In this document: piece by piece, positions 22,421 to 36,130 of the stretch
Numbering within the stretch: the first letter of the stretch is position 1
How the letters are laid out: every line of letters begins with the position of its first letter
Assembly (NCBI GenBank): GCA_947095535.1
Contig: OX352773.1
Location: 271,304,515 to 271,368,514, forward strand
DNA from: Poecilobothrus nobilitatus
Lineage: Eukaryota > Arthropoda > Insecta > Diptera > Dolichopodidae
DNA length: 64,000 bases
Direction: 5' to 3'
Program-made: the position numbers and the translations under genes
Notes under the pieces: generated by a model
Database searches by the model: none
Told to the model about the DNA's origin: nothing
What the model saw: the letters and a program-made list of their open reading frames with translations, nothing else

Positions 22421-25400
22421 TTTTTTTTAAATATTGGGGGTCTTCACATAAAAGTGCAAACTGTTGTATCGGAAGATCGGAGGATTTGAGGAAATTTTTG
22501 ACTGGAATAGTTGTTGTTTCATGTTTTCCAAAAATATGCATCGGAGAATTGGCTAAAATATTCCTAGACTCTTAACTGGAAGAAAATATCCTCTACCTTA
22601 ACCCTATTGCATATTTTATTTGCTGCAGGAAATTAACTCGTGGAATTTTTTTTTTGAAGTTTATTATTTATTTTGACATTTCGTTTTTAGAATTAATTTG
22701 GAGTTCGGTTTTGGAATTTAATGGGAGTGCATCAAATAAAAATAGCACATTCGATTAAATAATTTATAAAAATGCTTTTAGAACTTTTTTTTGTCTTTTG
22801 TTTTTATTTAAAAATTATTTATTTTTCAAAATCAAAACTAAAAACTTATATTTTATTTGTCGAAATGAAAACTAGATATTTATTCAGATAATAATATAAT
22901 ATGACAGTAGATAAATACCATCTAAAATTTTTTAATACCAATCATCATTTGTGGAAATATACCAATTATCATTTCTAAACTAATCAAGATTTCTATCATA
23001 ATTTTGTACTGTTATTTTTTATTTTGCAATTTATATTTTGCATTGGATCGTTCACTTAAAGTAGGATTTTTCGATTTTATTTTCTTTTGATGCACTTTTA
23101 CGTGAAAATCCCTATTAAGTTATACTTACATCGGGTCGAATGCATAAAACTGAGCTATTTTAGATAGAGTTAAAAAATTACATTTAATCAACTTACACTA
23201 GAATTCTATAGAAAAACATTAAAACATTGTATTTTATTCTTATATGTTTTTTATTAACTTTAAACAAAAACTTAAAAAACGACATAACAAAAAATTAAAA
23301 TAAAAAAAAAGAATTTCCTTTTAACTAATAACTACAAAATAGACATGCAATGCCAACTATAATTAATCTCATTTGCATAAACTCTTCTGACTCTTGAGAC
23401 TTTTTTTTAGTAATATTTTGTTTTTACAAAATTTGTAAATTAATTAGGAAAATTTTCAAACTTTTTTTTTTTAATTTTTACGTTGTTGTCTTATATTCTT
23501 TCTTATATTTTAGCTTTGTTTCTTGTTTTCCTATTGGTTTGTAAAAAAAAAATAAAACGAAAATGTAAATTTTATGAAATAAAATAACATTTACACCCCT
23601 TTTTTTTGATCTAAATGCTATCTTGAAGCTGTGCCAAACTGCGAACAAGAAAATAAAAAATAAAGACAAAAAAAAGAAACTAAAATGTTTCCTTAATTAA
23701 ATAAATGAAAAGTTTTCTTTTCATAATAAAATTTCTTTAGGATTTTTTTATTTCTATTCTCGTTGCTTTTATTTTGTTTTGTAAGTTGTATTGATGTTGT
23801 TTTTTTTTGTAAGATCTTAAGAAAATAAGAGTAAGAAATCAACAAAATAGTTTGAGTTGATTGTGATAACTGTAGATAACGGATTGGTATCGATGTCAGA
23901 ACTTTAACTAGAATTTACAATAAAAGAGAAAGTCACTAACTATATTAACTGTGAATAAATTTGTTTAAGATCTTTATTGTATTCGTTTTTTGGTTTTGCA
24001 TTCTTTTATTGTTGCCAATTTTGTAAAGTCAGCTATTTTAGCCATTTATTGTTCTATTACAGTTGTATATTTGTGAACGACTAAATTTCAATTAAATTGA
24101 GAAGGAATAATAAAAATTAAATAATTTCTTTTTTAAAAGATATAAAGATTTGGTCAACGTATAGAACGTTTGATGTTTGGATTTTAAAACAAATTATATT
24201 TATATATGATATTCTTTGGGTTTCTTTGAGAATTATGGGAACTTAATAATAACTATATATGTACTATAAATTTTAAATTACTAAATTTGATTAGATACAA
24301 TTTCAAAGTGGTTCATTCAGGTACATCGTTTATTTGCATCAAAAACAAAATAAACGATTTTCTTTTTTATTTTTTAAATTTTTGTTTTACTTTAAAACTT
24401 TCTTGTAAGTTTTTCTTTCAAATTTAAGGTTTCTTTTTTATTTCATTATATACTCATGCACAAAAAATGTTTTTATTATACTACTAAGTAATACGTCATA
24501 TTTGTATTGGTTCCAATTCTCGTTTATGTTAAAGAAAATATTATGTTTCTTTAGAAAAATAGAAAAAATATTAGAAATTAATGCGCTGTATTTTATTTTA
24601 TTTTCTGAATTTTTAATTCAGTTAACTTTCTTTCTGTCTTCTGCACAACGTAAAAATCCCACTTTATCCTTAATAACCTGAGATTTCACTGCTAAATTTC
24701 TTATTTTGTTGTGGAATCTGAAAAAATGATAAGTAATGACATATTTGCGCTAATATTGAATGGTATTTTATATAATATATTTACTTTTCAATTGACAAAT
24801 TATATCTTTAAAGTTTATATGTTTTATAGGTTAGTTTAAGTAACTTTCTTTTAAGAATAGATAAAAAAAATTCATAACTATTCAGAGTGTAAAATTGGAT
24901 TAGGAATTCAATTAGGTAGTTATATTATAGTATTGTAGGTAATGCTTGAAGTCTTACTACGTTTTGCACAACATTCAAATTCGTATTATCTTTAACAATT
25001 TCTTTGGTTAGTAAATTTTGATCAATTATTTACTTTAATACGTGGAAAGGATGAAATTTTCAATTAGACATAGTTTCTATGTTGGTTAAATTCTAATTAA
25101 AATTTAAGAATGAATAAAAATTTTAAACTAAAAATAAAGATCAATACTCGGACGGATTTAAATAATAATTCAGCTCTAATTTAGCTTTTGAGTTTAAACC
25201 TTTAAATAATGCACTTTATTTTTTTGAGTTATATTCTTTATCTATTGCTCACCTTAAGGTTAATTATTTAGGACGGAAATGTACAAATTCCATATAAGAT
25301 ATTGAATGTGCAGACACTACATTTCGTGATGTTTAGATGCCTTGTTTTGAATAAGTCTCAAAAAATAATATTCAATGTTATTATCTGCCTGCGTAAGCCA

Positions 25401-28400
25401 TTGCCAATAGCTAAGCCAAATGCCAACAATCAAATGGATGATGATAATCAACACTAAAAAAATGATATTATAAATTCAAAATATAAAAATATTCGCCAAC
25501 ACATTATTTAACCCACAAGAGCACTAGTCGTGAGACTAAGAGAATAACGCTTTATAGTAGGCCTATTTTCACAAAAACTATTGACTACTTCAAAACATAA
25601 CCCGCTTTAATGACAAATAATAACCCGCTTTAATGTCCTACTAAAAATCTTAAAATAAGGCTCAAACTACTAATTTTTTTTTAAATTTCGACCGAATGGT
25701 GCAATCAAGTTGCATCAAAATTAAATAAACCTATACTGATAACCCAGGCAGTAATAGGGTAATAAGTTTAGTTATAGCCATCTTTCCAAAATTTTTGAAG
25801 CTTCCATTAAATCTATAGTTTTTTTGATTTTATGTATTCAAATGGCATATTAAAACATGAACAGTGAATATGAATGAAAAGCTAAAGCACTAATGAGTGA
25901 TATGCTATATAATCTGTAGAAATGCTACCCAGATGGTGTAGTTCAGAAATTAATATGCCTTAATTTTTCTACATACCTAATAAATATTATATATTATTAA
26001 AATTGTCTTTATATAAAATATATTTAACTGAATGAAAAATCATACTAATGCAGAAAAGATTCATTGCATTTGTTCCACAAGTAAATTGTCCTTTCGGTGC
26101 AAATCTAGTAAATATTTAACTTACAAAACGAATAGCATAAATTGATTTGAAAACACTAAGTACATTGGTTTTACTCTTTAACCACAACCTCATATTCAAG
26201 TTACATGTGCTGGTTTATTTACTTAAGTACTATAATATCTAGAATATATATCATACAGCTATACTTAAAATATCATACAGCTCTAACTGAATTGAAATAT
26301 GGATTGAAATATAATTATTAATTTAATCAATTAAGAATTGCCTTTTTTTTGTAAATTACATAAAAACTCCTATTCTTTTAAATTGAAAAATATTTAATTT
26401 ATTATTTAGAGAATATATTTTTTTATATATAGTAAAGGGTAGGCAATTTTAAAAACTTTATGAAATTTTTAAATAGAAAATAATAAAAATTGAATAAAAA
26501 ACTTTGATTCAATAAATCTAATTCATTTTGCAAAATTTTCTGCTCCAAATAGTTTTCATTCGGCACTTTATAATGCAATTTTTCAATAAAACAAATTTCT
26601 AAAATTAAATTTGAAGATCATACCATACAATTTCAAGTAATTAAGAAAAACTTTTTTATTTTGAAGTGTACATCAAAACTAAAACTTTAACCTATCTGAT
26701 TTTTTTAACCAAAACCAAACAAAAACTTAAACTATTTAATTAGTAAAAAAATTGGTTTTTATATCAGTTTCAATTTTTTTTTTTAATTTTTCAATTATAG
26801 GAAAAATTTAATGCTCTTTTATTTACTTAAACCAACCAATATTACAATAATTAAAGTAAAACTGTGCACTTGAATCACTTTTAGTTCCATAAAGTTCATT
26901 AAGTGTGTGCTTTTAAGTTCAAGTTTTGATGAATGCCTAAAAAATACTCACATAATTTATATATTTATTTTTTTTTATTTTCATTTTAGGGTTGTGGTGT
27001 TTGTTCTTCCTAGTTTGTTCTCAATTTAATTCAAGTTACCGGATCCAGAATAGAAGAACCTTAATGGATTTTCTAATCTTTATTTTAGTTTTTTTCGCTT
27101 TCTATTTTACTTGTTTAACTTTATTTTGCTTGCCCATACACTTAAGTAAATTAAAATTCACTGGATTGCAAAATAAAAGTATGAAGAGGAAAATTGACTT
27201 TGCATAAATTGAAAGTTAAATTACACACATTTGTGTTAAGGTATAGACTAATAGAAATGACCAATTTTACTTTATGTGAGGGAATTTCATAATGTTTGTC
27301 AGCTTTCTAAAGTAATTTTAAATAAAAAAAAATATGGTAACAAATAATAATAATAGTATCTAACTAACGAAAAAGTAATTGTATAAATGGTTAAAAATAA
27401 ATATTTTAGAGTTTTGAGATCAATACTAATTTTTCTATATATTTCAATGGAAATTTTAAAAATCCCGAAATACCAACAATATATCTCTAGAGCAATTTTA
27501 AAGAAAAAAAAAGTACAGTGTAAACAATAATTTCTGATATGGTTATCATTTAAACCTTTTAAAATAATTAAAATTTTTATAAATATGTATTCTTCATTTA
27601 TGAATTGATTACATGTCTTTGTAGAATATGTATAAATTAATATATTCTATATATTACCCGTTATCCAAATAAATTTATCACTTGTAAAAAAAAATGATTT
27701 TTTTAATAGTTTAAATTTTATTTGGAATTAGGAATAAACATTAATACTGTCCCATTAAAATTTATAACTGTTATATAGTGTCTGCAGAATTTAGTATTTT
27801 TAAAGTAAATTTTATTAGCAATTTAAACGGTCATAAATATTAAGGACTAAAATATACTCTTTAAATATTTCTAAAAATTTAATTAGTTACCTTCTCACCC
27901 TCCATTATTTCTAATCTTTAAAATTAATGTTATTGAAATAAATATGTACTTGAAAAAGTTTTCTTAACTGATTCTAAATTATTCTTTTTAACAATTTAAG
28001 TAATTTTCTTCCATTTTCATTACAAAACAAAAATTTTTTATTATCGTAAAAATATTTAACTTATTTTTATTTTATCGTAAAATTTTTGCTTTTAAAAGGT
28101 TTGTATCAATATAACAGACATTGTTACCGTCTAAGGAATAGCAGTTAACATTAGCATATGGCATCAGATATTTCTAAAGATATACTGTTTTATAAAATAA
28201 AGAGAGTTGTAGAAGCTTTAATTAGTACAATATTATCAAAATCCATATACTATCAAAGATAATCGTTTGAATGGATAGTCAAGTTGCTACCATTGTGCTA
28301 AAATCTAATCTAGTTAAATTTAAGATTTATATAATTGTCGTCAGTATCAATTTATTATTTCTGTGATTTCCAGGACATTATGGTTACAAATTATTTGAAT

Positions 28401-30389
28401 ATTTTGATGTTTATCGTAACCGAAATTAATTTAAAAATACATACAATGTTTAACGTTTACCGAGTAACAACTTGAAACTCTAGCGTAAATAAGAAGCACT
28501 CTGTTTAAAATTTCGTTTGAAACCCAGTTTAACAATTTATTGATATGACGAACAGTAAACAATCAATTTTTATAAAAATCTAGGACTTATAAAAAGTTAT
28601 CTTATGTAAAAAAAATATGGGATAAAAATTGGTTTAAATAGCCAATTTTTGTTCTGTGTTTAAAATTATAAAGAAAAGTGAAAAAAAAAACCATCATTTG
28701 TAAGAAGTTCTCAAAGGAAACGTTAAGAGTGCAGACAAATAAATTTTCCTTTTTTGTCCTTTCTGTATTTTTGTTTCTTACTAAGTTGTTTCCTTATTAA
28801 AGAAGAGAAAAAAAACTTTTGTCTTAAATTTTCAACGTTTTCAAATAAAAAAATTTTTTTTAAAATAATAAATTTCCTCTGTCTGTTATCTTTCGTACTT
28901 ACAAGATAATACTTTTAATTTTATAACCGCTACCCTTTTTACTGGCTAATCTGGTTTTTTTAGCCTCCCATCTTTGCATCAGAATTTTTGAAGTGCTCGT
29001 TACGAAGTGTTTTGCAAGCAAAATTTATTATATTTTTATATTTTATTTTTTGTTTTGGTTTTCCTCTTGTGTACCTGTAGAAACAAAGATAAAAAGGAAC
29101 TATCAGAACTACCCAGGAATTATAGTTACATTTGTAAATTTAAGAAAAATTTATCTATTATTTATCATTCCTCTATTTTCAAAATGCCTTTGGTTAATTT
29201 CAGAATAAAGGACTTAAAAAAGGGTTATGATTTTTATGTTTCTTTTTTTTTGTGGAACACGCAATTCTTAATTTTTATTTTTTATGTTCTCTCGAGCAAA
29301 AATTTAACAAGAAACAGTAGTAAGAAATATGATATAAAAATTGTCCTAAACAGAAAAATGTTTAAAGCTTTTAAACTGCAATAATATGAGAAAAATGTTT
29401 CTTTTCAAATATATAAATCTTGTCTATATATTATCTATATATGTATATATATACATATATATATGATAATGAACGCCAGGAATAGTTATATTAATATTAT
29501 TGTAATTTTTTTGGTAAAAGTTGCTGTGAAGTGAATCGTTTAATTTTAAAGAAGATTAATATTTTACCAAGAATTTTTAAGTATTCCATGGTACATTTAT
29601 TTAATAAGCATATAAGGACTGCCTAAACATTTTTTATTTTATATTAATTTTACCACACGTCTTAGTTATAAACAGTAACAGTATCAGTGATTATTAATTT
29701 TTCTTCAGTTGAAAACTGCGATGAAAAGTCGTCAGTTTATATTGACTATTAGTATATATTTCGAAGATATTTAATGATTCTTGATTGAAATATTATATTA
29801 AGTTGGTATTAGAAAGTTTTTTTTTCTGTTTATATTATTGAAAAAAGGATTGTATTTTTCCATAACACAACTCTTCTATGATTAGTAAAAATATACCTAC
29901 ATAAATAAGTTTTTAAAGAAATACTAGATAAAATAATTTATTTTTACTCCAAACAAAAAGGTGATGCCATTTCAAAAATATTGGTAACTTTACAAAAGGC
30001 TTTTGGCAAAATTATACAACTTATTGTAATGTATCTAATTAATTTTTAATGATAAAATAAAATACATGTATTTTATGTTAAATAAAATGTAATATGTATC
30101 TTAAAATAAAAAAGGGTAAATCATTTTTAAAAAGTTTTTGGAATTCTTATTCGTATATTATTTTTATATTTAAAGGTAAAAAAAATATTAGAAATGACTA
30201 TGGCGCTATAGCATTTAACAATCAGTGCATCTATAATTATGTTTCCTTTCTTCTTTTTTCTATAATTATTTATGTTTATATATATTTCATTTTATATTGT
30301 ATTATGATAATATAATAAATATTTAACATTATTATCATCTATTTACTATTATATAAAGCAGAAAGTAAATTATTATGTTTGTTTGCTTT
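22421..30389. other. AT-rich spacer without recognised transposons
   Basis: About 8 kb. It holds a 23-bp tandem pair AACCCGCTTTAATG (25599-25638), a nearby repeated ATCATACAGCT (26250-26282) and a (TA)n palindromic tract at 29424-29466. One exon-like frame on the minus strand at 28903-29025 is listed separately. Otherwise only poly-A/poly-T runs and chance frames. Confidence 0.45.
28903..29025 (-). other. Exon-like open frame ending at a consensus donor
   Basis: On the minus strand an open frame includes STSKILMQRWEAKKTRLA, then SKKGSGYKIKSII, and reaches a full-consensus donor (CTT/GTAAGTAC, exon end at 28903). It leaves two bases over, which is the phase needed to enter the exon at 2865-2992. 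A strong pyrimidine-rich acceptor (CTTTGTTTCTACAG) lies at about 29081, but the frame is closed by TAA between it and this ORF, so no clean exon can be drawn. Phase agreement has a one-in-three chance of arising randomly. Confidence 0.2.
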
Positions 30390-30940
30390 TTGAATTGCCG
30401 ATTGTAAGCAGATTTTTCAGATGTGTTCCTCAGAATTTGGAGGGTTCCGTACACTGCTTTTTCTTTGAATCAATTGACCTGGTCTGGTCAATTTTTTAAG
30501 GTACTGTAATGAACAGAACAGAAGTTCTATTAACTTATTCTTATAGCTTATGCTGAGGTTGAAATTTTGAATTCGGAGTTTACTAACATAATCCTACACC
30601 ATAATAAAACTACTTTACTTTCATCAGATTAAAGAATATTCGCCAATTTTCTATTAGCTTTTAACTTTAATTCACTTTAAATTTGCAGGGCCGAATTTTT
30701 CATATTTTTTCTGTCAATCTGCCTACTCTTGCAGAAGTTTTCGTTTTTGGACCTATTTTTGGGTTGCGATGTAAACTTTATATCGTAGCATTAACCATTA
30801 CGTTAGGACTATATCCCATTAATTCCTGTATTTCTGCTTATGTTGTTTCCTCCTCCTACTTTCTCAAGTTTGGTATTTTAAAAGATTTATCCATGGTTAA
30901 AATTTCATTGCTCCATCTTGAATGTTGTAGAAATTTTGTA
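30390..30940 (-). mobile_element. Degenerate Tc1-like transposase remnant
   Basis: Reading minus, an N-terminal part resembles the paired helix-turn-helix region of Tc1-type transposases (AEIQELMGYSPNV, then NPKIGPKTKT and ARVGRLTEKI, like the usual RSGRPxKLT motif). After a gap shorter than normal comes KLANIL, a stop, then SDESKVVLLW at about 30612-30627, which is the first catalytic Asp motif (WSDES), and NSEFKIST. The second and third catalytic residues were not found. Stops and frameshifts are frequent, and no terminal repeats were recognised. Assignment rests on short motifs, so it is moderate. Confidence 0.5.
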
Positions 30941-30976
30941 AAATTTGTATATGGACGAAAGAGCGGACAACGTTAA

Positions 30977-33410
30977 GCTAAGATAAGTAACTTTTTACTT
31001 ATTTTTTTTCACAAATTTGAAATTTTAAGCAAAAATTTTTAAAAACATTCAATAGTTACTACTTTTATTATCTCTTTAAATTCGAATTAATTTTTAATTA
31101 TTGAAATTTTTATTTAAATGGTTATCAGCTCAAATATCTTTTAAGTGTAAAAATAAATTAAGAACTATGCATTAGTTATTACTTTCCATAAGTGAATAAC
31201 TATACATTTTTTTAAATTTATAAACTTTACGAATATTTTTATGAACGGAACTGTATCTAAACTGCATAAACGTATTCTACATGGATATATTCTAATGTAC
31301 ATCACATGTATCTATTTATCAGTATATAATAATATGTATGTATCTGTCTATCTATATATACTAAAAAAGGTAATAATGGTTTTGTATTAAATTTCAATAT
31401 GCAAAATGTGTATGTAACTTTGGAAATTGCAATTTAAAATTTTCTTGTGGCCGTATTGGAGAAACTTAAATGCGGATATGGAGGTGAAATATGCTTTTCC
31501 GGGTATGTTTATCGTTCTTAGATTGTATATAATTTGTTTTTTTTTTCAACTCTCTTAAGGCAAAATAAAAAACTTTCTTTTTTGGCTATAAATATTTTCT
31601 ACTCATATAGCTTTCTTCCTTAAGTAAATAAAATTTATTTGTGAAATAAAATAAAAGTTGGAACAAGAAATTATTGAAAGATAAAATAAGAAAAAAAAAA
31701 CAAATAATAGAACCAGAAAAAAAACAAAAAATTTAAAAGATTAAAAAAAAAATTAAAATTATTTTGAAATTTTTTCGGAGTTTTCTTATTTTGAAAATAG
31801 CTTATGGTAAGTGTTTTAAAACTTATTTTAATGTTCTAAATTTCCTTCATATTAAAAATTACAGATATGTTTCAACTAATCCTTGTGTAGATGTTTAAAA
31901 TAATATTTTAATGTTTTCAGGCTATGATGTATGTTAGTGGTTCATGGTATATGGATTTAGGCTAATAACTTTTAAGTTATATACATGAACTTTATTTCAA
32001 TAAATTGTTAAAAAAAAAAAATCTTCTAGACATATATTGCTTCTCTTTTCTTTTTAAAATTCATTGGAAAAAAATATTTCTGTGCAACTTTTATATAAAA
32101 TTTTTTATAAATCCTAATGTAAAATAAGGCAGTATGGAAAATTAAAGGTTTTAAAGGTGCACATTTTCAAAATGACAATGTCTTGTGAATATATGTTTAT
32201 TTCACAATTTATAACTTCTTTTTATAAATTTTAGGTCTAAGAAAAAATTGTGAAAAATCGAAAAACTCTTACTTTAATTTTCAGATTATATAAATATGAA
32301 AAGTTGTTAATACATTAAAAAATATAATGTTGGTGTTCTAATTTTGATGTACATACTTAGTTACTAATTTCACCTGTGCAAATTCTAAAAATCTAAAAAT
32401 AGAGAATGTTCGATTTACTCCTAATAGCTCTTAAACGGGAGGAAGTATAAATATTGATTTGGAGCTAATTTATGCTAATTCTCAAAGATCTTCTGTTTCT
32501 CAAAATTTTAAGCTTCGATCTAAAAGAATTCCAGAGATATGGAGGAATCAAAATTTTCGGTTTTGCGGTTTTAAATAACGGATTAAAATTGCGGTTTTAA
32601 ATAACGGTTACTTTAAATACCAAGTTGCAAAAATTTGTTTAATTTTTATATTGATTTATTTACCTTAAAAGAAACTTTAGATTGAAAAAATATTAAGCAG
32701 AATTTGTGCTATAAACATTTGAAAACAGAAGTTTTTCTAACTCTGAGGGGTGAAACTCTGTGGTAGATGGGGCTACATTAAAATGTAGTTCTACAAGAGT
32801 AATTATTTTATGAGACTTATCAATGGTTTCATGTATATACATATTACTACGTCTTGAACAACGTATATAAGGAGAAGTTGATATCTGGCTAAAATTCCAT
32901 TACTTCATTTTAAACGATGGGAAAGTTTTGTAAATGGACTAATGGACAGAAGTGCAAATTAAAATTAATAAACACATTTTGATTTATAAAATGTGCTAAA
33001 AACTGATAATTTTAGATAAACATACATTACACCTTATAAAAAATTATAACAAAATATGAAGGGAAAAAATTGTATTAATTATAATTTTCACAAATTCTTC
33101 ATGATAAAAAATAAAGAGTACTGTCTTATATAGTTATTAAACTTGAATTATTTGGCATTAACTCTAATAATAAGAGTATATTTCCAACAATTTCCAGTTC
33201 CATAATTTATTTTACATAATATCCTCATTTTTCAAGCATACTTTCGCTCATGTTTAAAATGTGTCAATCGCGTATAAATATAGACAGATCTGCCCAACAA
33301 TTAAACACTTACCAAGAAAAAATCGCTGGGTATCGCTTTTAAATTGAACTTCAAAAGAAATTTGACAGCTCATTATTTATAATATTCTTTAAATACATCA
33401 ATTATGTGTG
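30977..33410. other. AT-rich spacer
   Basis: It includes a 26-bp tandem pair GCGGTTTTAAATAACGG (32565-32607). The stretch 32390-32560 (CTTAAACGGGAGGAAG, CAGAGATATGGAGGAATC) is less AT-rich and may be a decayed repeat. No gene recognised. Confidence 0.4.
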
Positions 33411-33418
33411 TTAGATTA

Positions 33419-33650
33419 GAACAAACTTCCGTAAAGGGTGACACTTCATTAATATGACGTCATCACATAATGGTACGGTACAATGCCGCCATCTGGTGGC
33501 CGAAAAATGATTTACAAAATTTTGTTAACATTTTGTACTAAGGTGGCATCGGTACTAATAGAATATATCTTCAGAAATTTGGAGATATAAAGTACCGCTA
33601 TGTGATGTCGTCATTTAAATCTATGATCACCCGTTAACGGAAGTTTATCC
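33419..33650. mobile_element. 232-bp MITE with long terminal inverted repeats and 8-bp TSD
   Basis: Left end GAACAAACTTCCGTAAAGGG pairs with right end (reverse complement) GGATAAACTTCCGTTAACGG; similarity continues through GGGTGA, ATGACG and CATCACATA...GGTAC, about 55 bp in total with mismatches. It is flanked by perfect 8-bp direct repeats TTAGATTA at 33411-33418 and 33651-33658. It has no coding capacity. An 8-bp duplication fits hAT, P or Merlin superfamilies; the GGA start would suit Merlin, but I cannot decide. Confidence 0.85.
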
Positions 33651-33658
33651 TTAGATTA

Positions 33659-35554
33659 TTATGGAAAAGAACAAAGATAAATAAAATATGTATGTAATTA
33701 TTTTTATTTTCAAACTATGATTATGAAATAAAACCTTTTAATATGTTAATTAAGGTATGTAATAATAAAATTTAATTATAATTTAAAAATAAAATAAACA
33801 ATTAACATATGGAAGAATATAATTTAATCCGTAAAAGAATTTTAACTTATGCCTTTGAGAGTAATTTCATTAAACTTAAAAGAACTTTAATTATCATTAA
33901 AATAAATTAATATTCATTTTAAGATTGATTATTTTAATTTATATATAGGTTAATGGAGAAAACAGGCATTAAAATTGGGCTGCAAAAATTTTTTTTATTT
34001 TTTTTTTTGTATTTTGTTTTCCTCTTATTGACTTTTTTATAAGTAACCAAACTATCGATAGTATATAAAAGGTAAATGGTATTGATTAACACAATTTTTG
34101 TATAATTTATTATTTCATTTAGTAGGCAATTTATATATGGAATCGAGCCTCAAATGTCCAATAACAAATCCTTATTACTTATAAATGAAACAATACGGTA
34201 TTTTGATGTATTAATAGGTAATAGGTATATATAGGTAATTAAAATTTTTTAATAAAGTTAATACTTATGTATAGTTAATGTAATATGCGCAATAATAATA
34301 GAGTGCGAAAATTAAATTTAACCTTAATCTTTTAAATTTAATGCATAGTTACAACAGATTTTGACAATTTTTTTTCAATTTCTTTATTAATCAATTTTTT
34401 AATAATTATATAAATATATTTTGGTATTATTATATCATACATTCATTAATTTGATATAATGTAATACATTATATCAAATAATATTATTTAGTTTAACATT
34501 TTCTTACACCGTTCGTGATTCGTTTTTTTTTTCGTTTGAGATGTTATAAAAATTACTATAAAACTTACCATAAAATTACAAAAATTAAGGCATAAGATGT
34601 TGAATAATTTTAAATTTAAAAGAACTGTATAAATTAAAATATTGAAAAGGATCAACATTTACATTTTGAATCTTAATTTCAATACTTTAGAAATTTTTTT
34701 CTATGTTATATGAAAATTTATTAATTTTTATTTCATTAATTTTTAATGTATAAATTAAAACATTGAATTACTTAGTGTATTATTATCAATTATTACCCTC
34801 TTTGATTAATTTTTATGATATGTTAAAAAATGTATATTTAATAATAAAATAATATATAAAAAAAATTTTTTTATTTTATCGAATAATCTGCATTTTTAAT
34901 ACGAAAAAAAAATTGAATCTCGTCCTGTTTTTCAATGAATTTTAATGAATTTTATTAACATTTTTAGTATGTTTATATGATTTTTTTTTTATGCACATAT
35001 ATATTAAAATATGTTTGTGATATTATTTTAAGTTCAGTTTGAGTGCAATTAAGTTTATTCATAAAATTTTTAATAATAAATGTTTTTATAATTTTCAGAT
35101 AACATTTTTTTTTTTTAATAATTATTTGATATTGTTGGAAGAATGTACATATTATGTACGAGTATTTGAAATACATATACACTAAAAAAAATTAAATTAC
35201 GTATAAGATAATAAAAATTTATGGACAATTGTTGGCAACTATGAGATTATAATTTCTGAATATACCTATGTTAAATCATAATTTTTTAGTCTTTGACATT
35301 TTTGTTACCACATAAACATTTCAGATAGAAAATTAATTTTTAACAGACTATAAAAATTTTTCAACAAATAAAAAAAATTTAGAGCGAATAAAACAAAAAA
35401 ATTTTTTTTACTATATTGCATTCAGTGTTAATTTTATTGTAAATAAAACCATTCCGCTGTTAATAAGTAACAAGATTTAATGGTTTAAAATGAAAAGAGG
35501 AAATGTTAAATAGCAGGTCTAAAAATGGTAAAATGCCCCAAAACAACCAAATTC
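33659..35554. other. AT-rich spacer
   Basis: It contains the perfect palindrome at 34449-34479 listed below. Otherwise nothing is recognised. Confidence 0.45.
34449..34479. repeat. Perfect 31-bp palindrome
   Basis: ATTTGATATAATGTA, one base, then TACATTATATCAAAT: 15-bp arms without mismatch. It is AT-only except two G/C pairs per arm. No function is evident. Confidence 0.85.
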
Positions 35555-36130
35555 CGTGAAAGTTATTGCCACAAAACTTGATCATCTTTTAGAAAATTTC
35601 AAATGTCTAGCTTTATTAAGTACGAAAATATGATCAAAGTTTTATAAAACTAGTGTATATTACGTTCATACGCGTATAAATTTCATAGCTACCCGAGTAA
35701 CCAACATTTGCAAAAATATAAAACTTAAGTTTTTTTAACATAATTTTAAATAGGTAGTTTATATTGACACTGAATAATGTTCATATAAGAAAACAAGTTT
35801 AATGTCAATACCTGCCAAACATACTGCTCTACCCCGACAAAATTTTACAAAAGTCGTTGACATAAGACTTAATTTCTTTTCATAAAATTTTAGATAACTT
35901 GCTAAAATGCATCTACCGAACCATCTCCTGAGTTATTTTCATATAAAATAAGAAATTATAAGGCAGTTACTCGAATTCGCCAAAATTGCTGAATGTCAAT
36001 AGCGAAACTAACAATTTTACAAAGGTGAAATGGTAAAAATAATTTCAGAGTCCAGGTCAATTAATTTTTGACCTATGGTGCGAACGGATGGATAGATTTA
36101 CAGTGCCGATTCTGCATTCGAACAAGAATT
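35555..36130 (+). mobile_element. Helitron-like family F1, copy c (decayed)
   Basis: It has AACTTGATCATCTTTTAG, TATTACGTTCATACGCGTAT, repeated TAGGTAG/TTCATATAAGA segments and ATTTCAGAGTCC. Near its end is a GACCTATGGTGCGAACGGAT block with ACAGTGCCGATTCTG. The order follows copy a but with many substitutions, so it is the oldest of the F1 copies here. Confidence 0.55.

Noticed and set aside
29007..29384. Plus-strand frame of 125 codons, the longest plus-strand frame in the window
   Set aside because: Phe/Leu/Lys/Ile-rich with no recognisable motif. The region's better coding signal is on the minus strand, and the length is unremarkable for a chance frame in AT-rich DNA.
33313..33373. Minus-strand ATG followed by 20 codons and a perfect G/GTAAGTG donor, next to the MITE
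   Set aside because: By rough estimate several GGTAAGT sites are expected by chance in 64 kb of this composition, and no downstream exon in matching phase was found.
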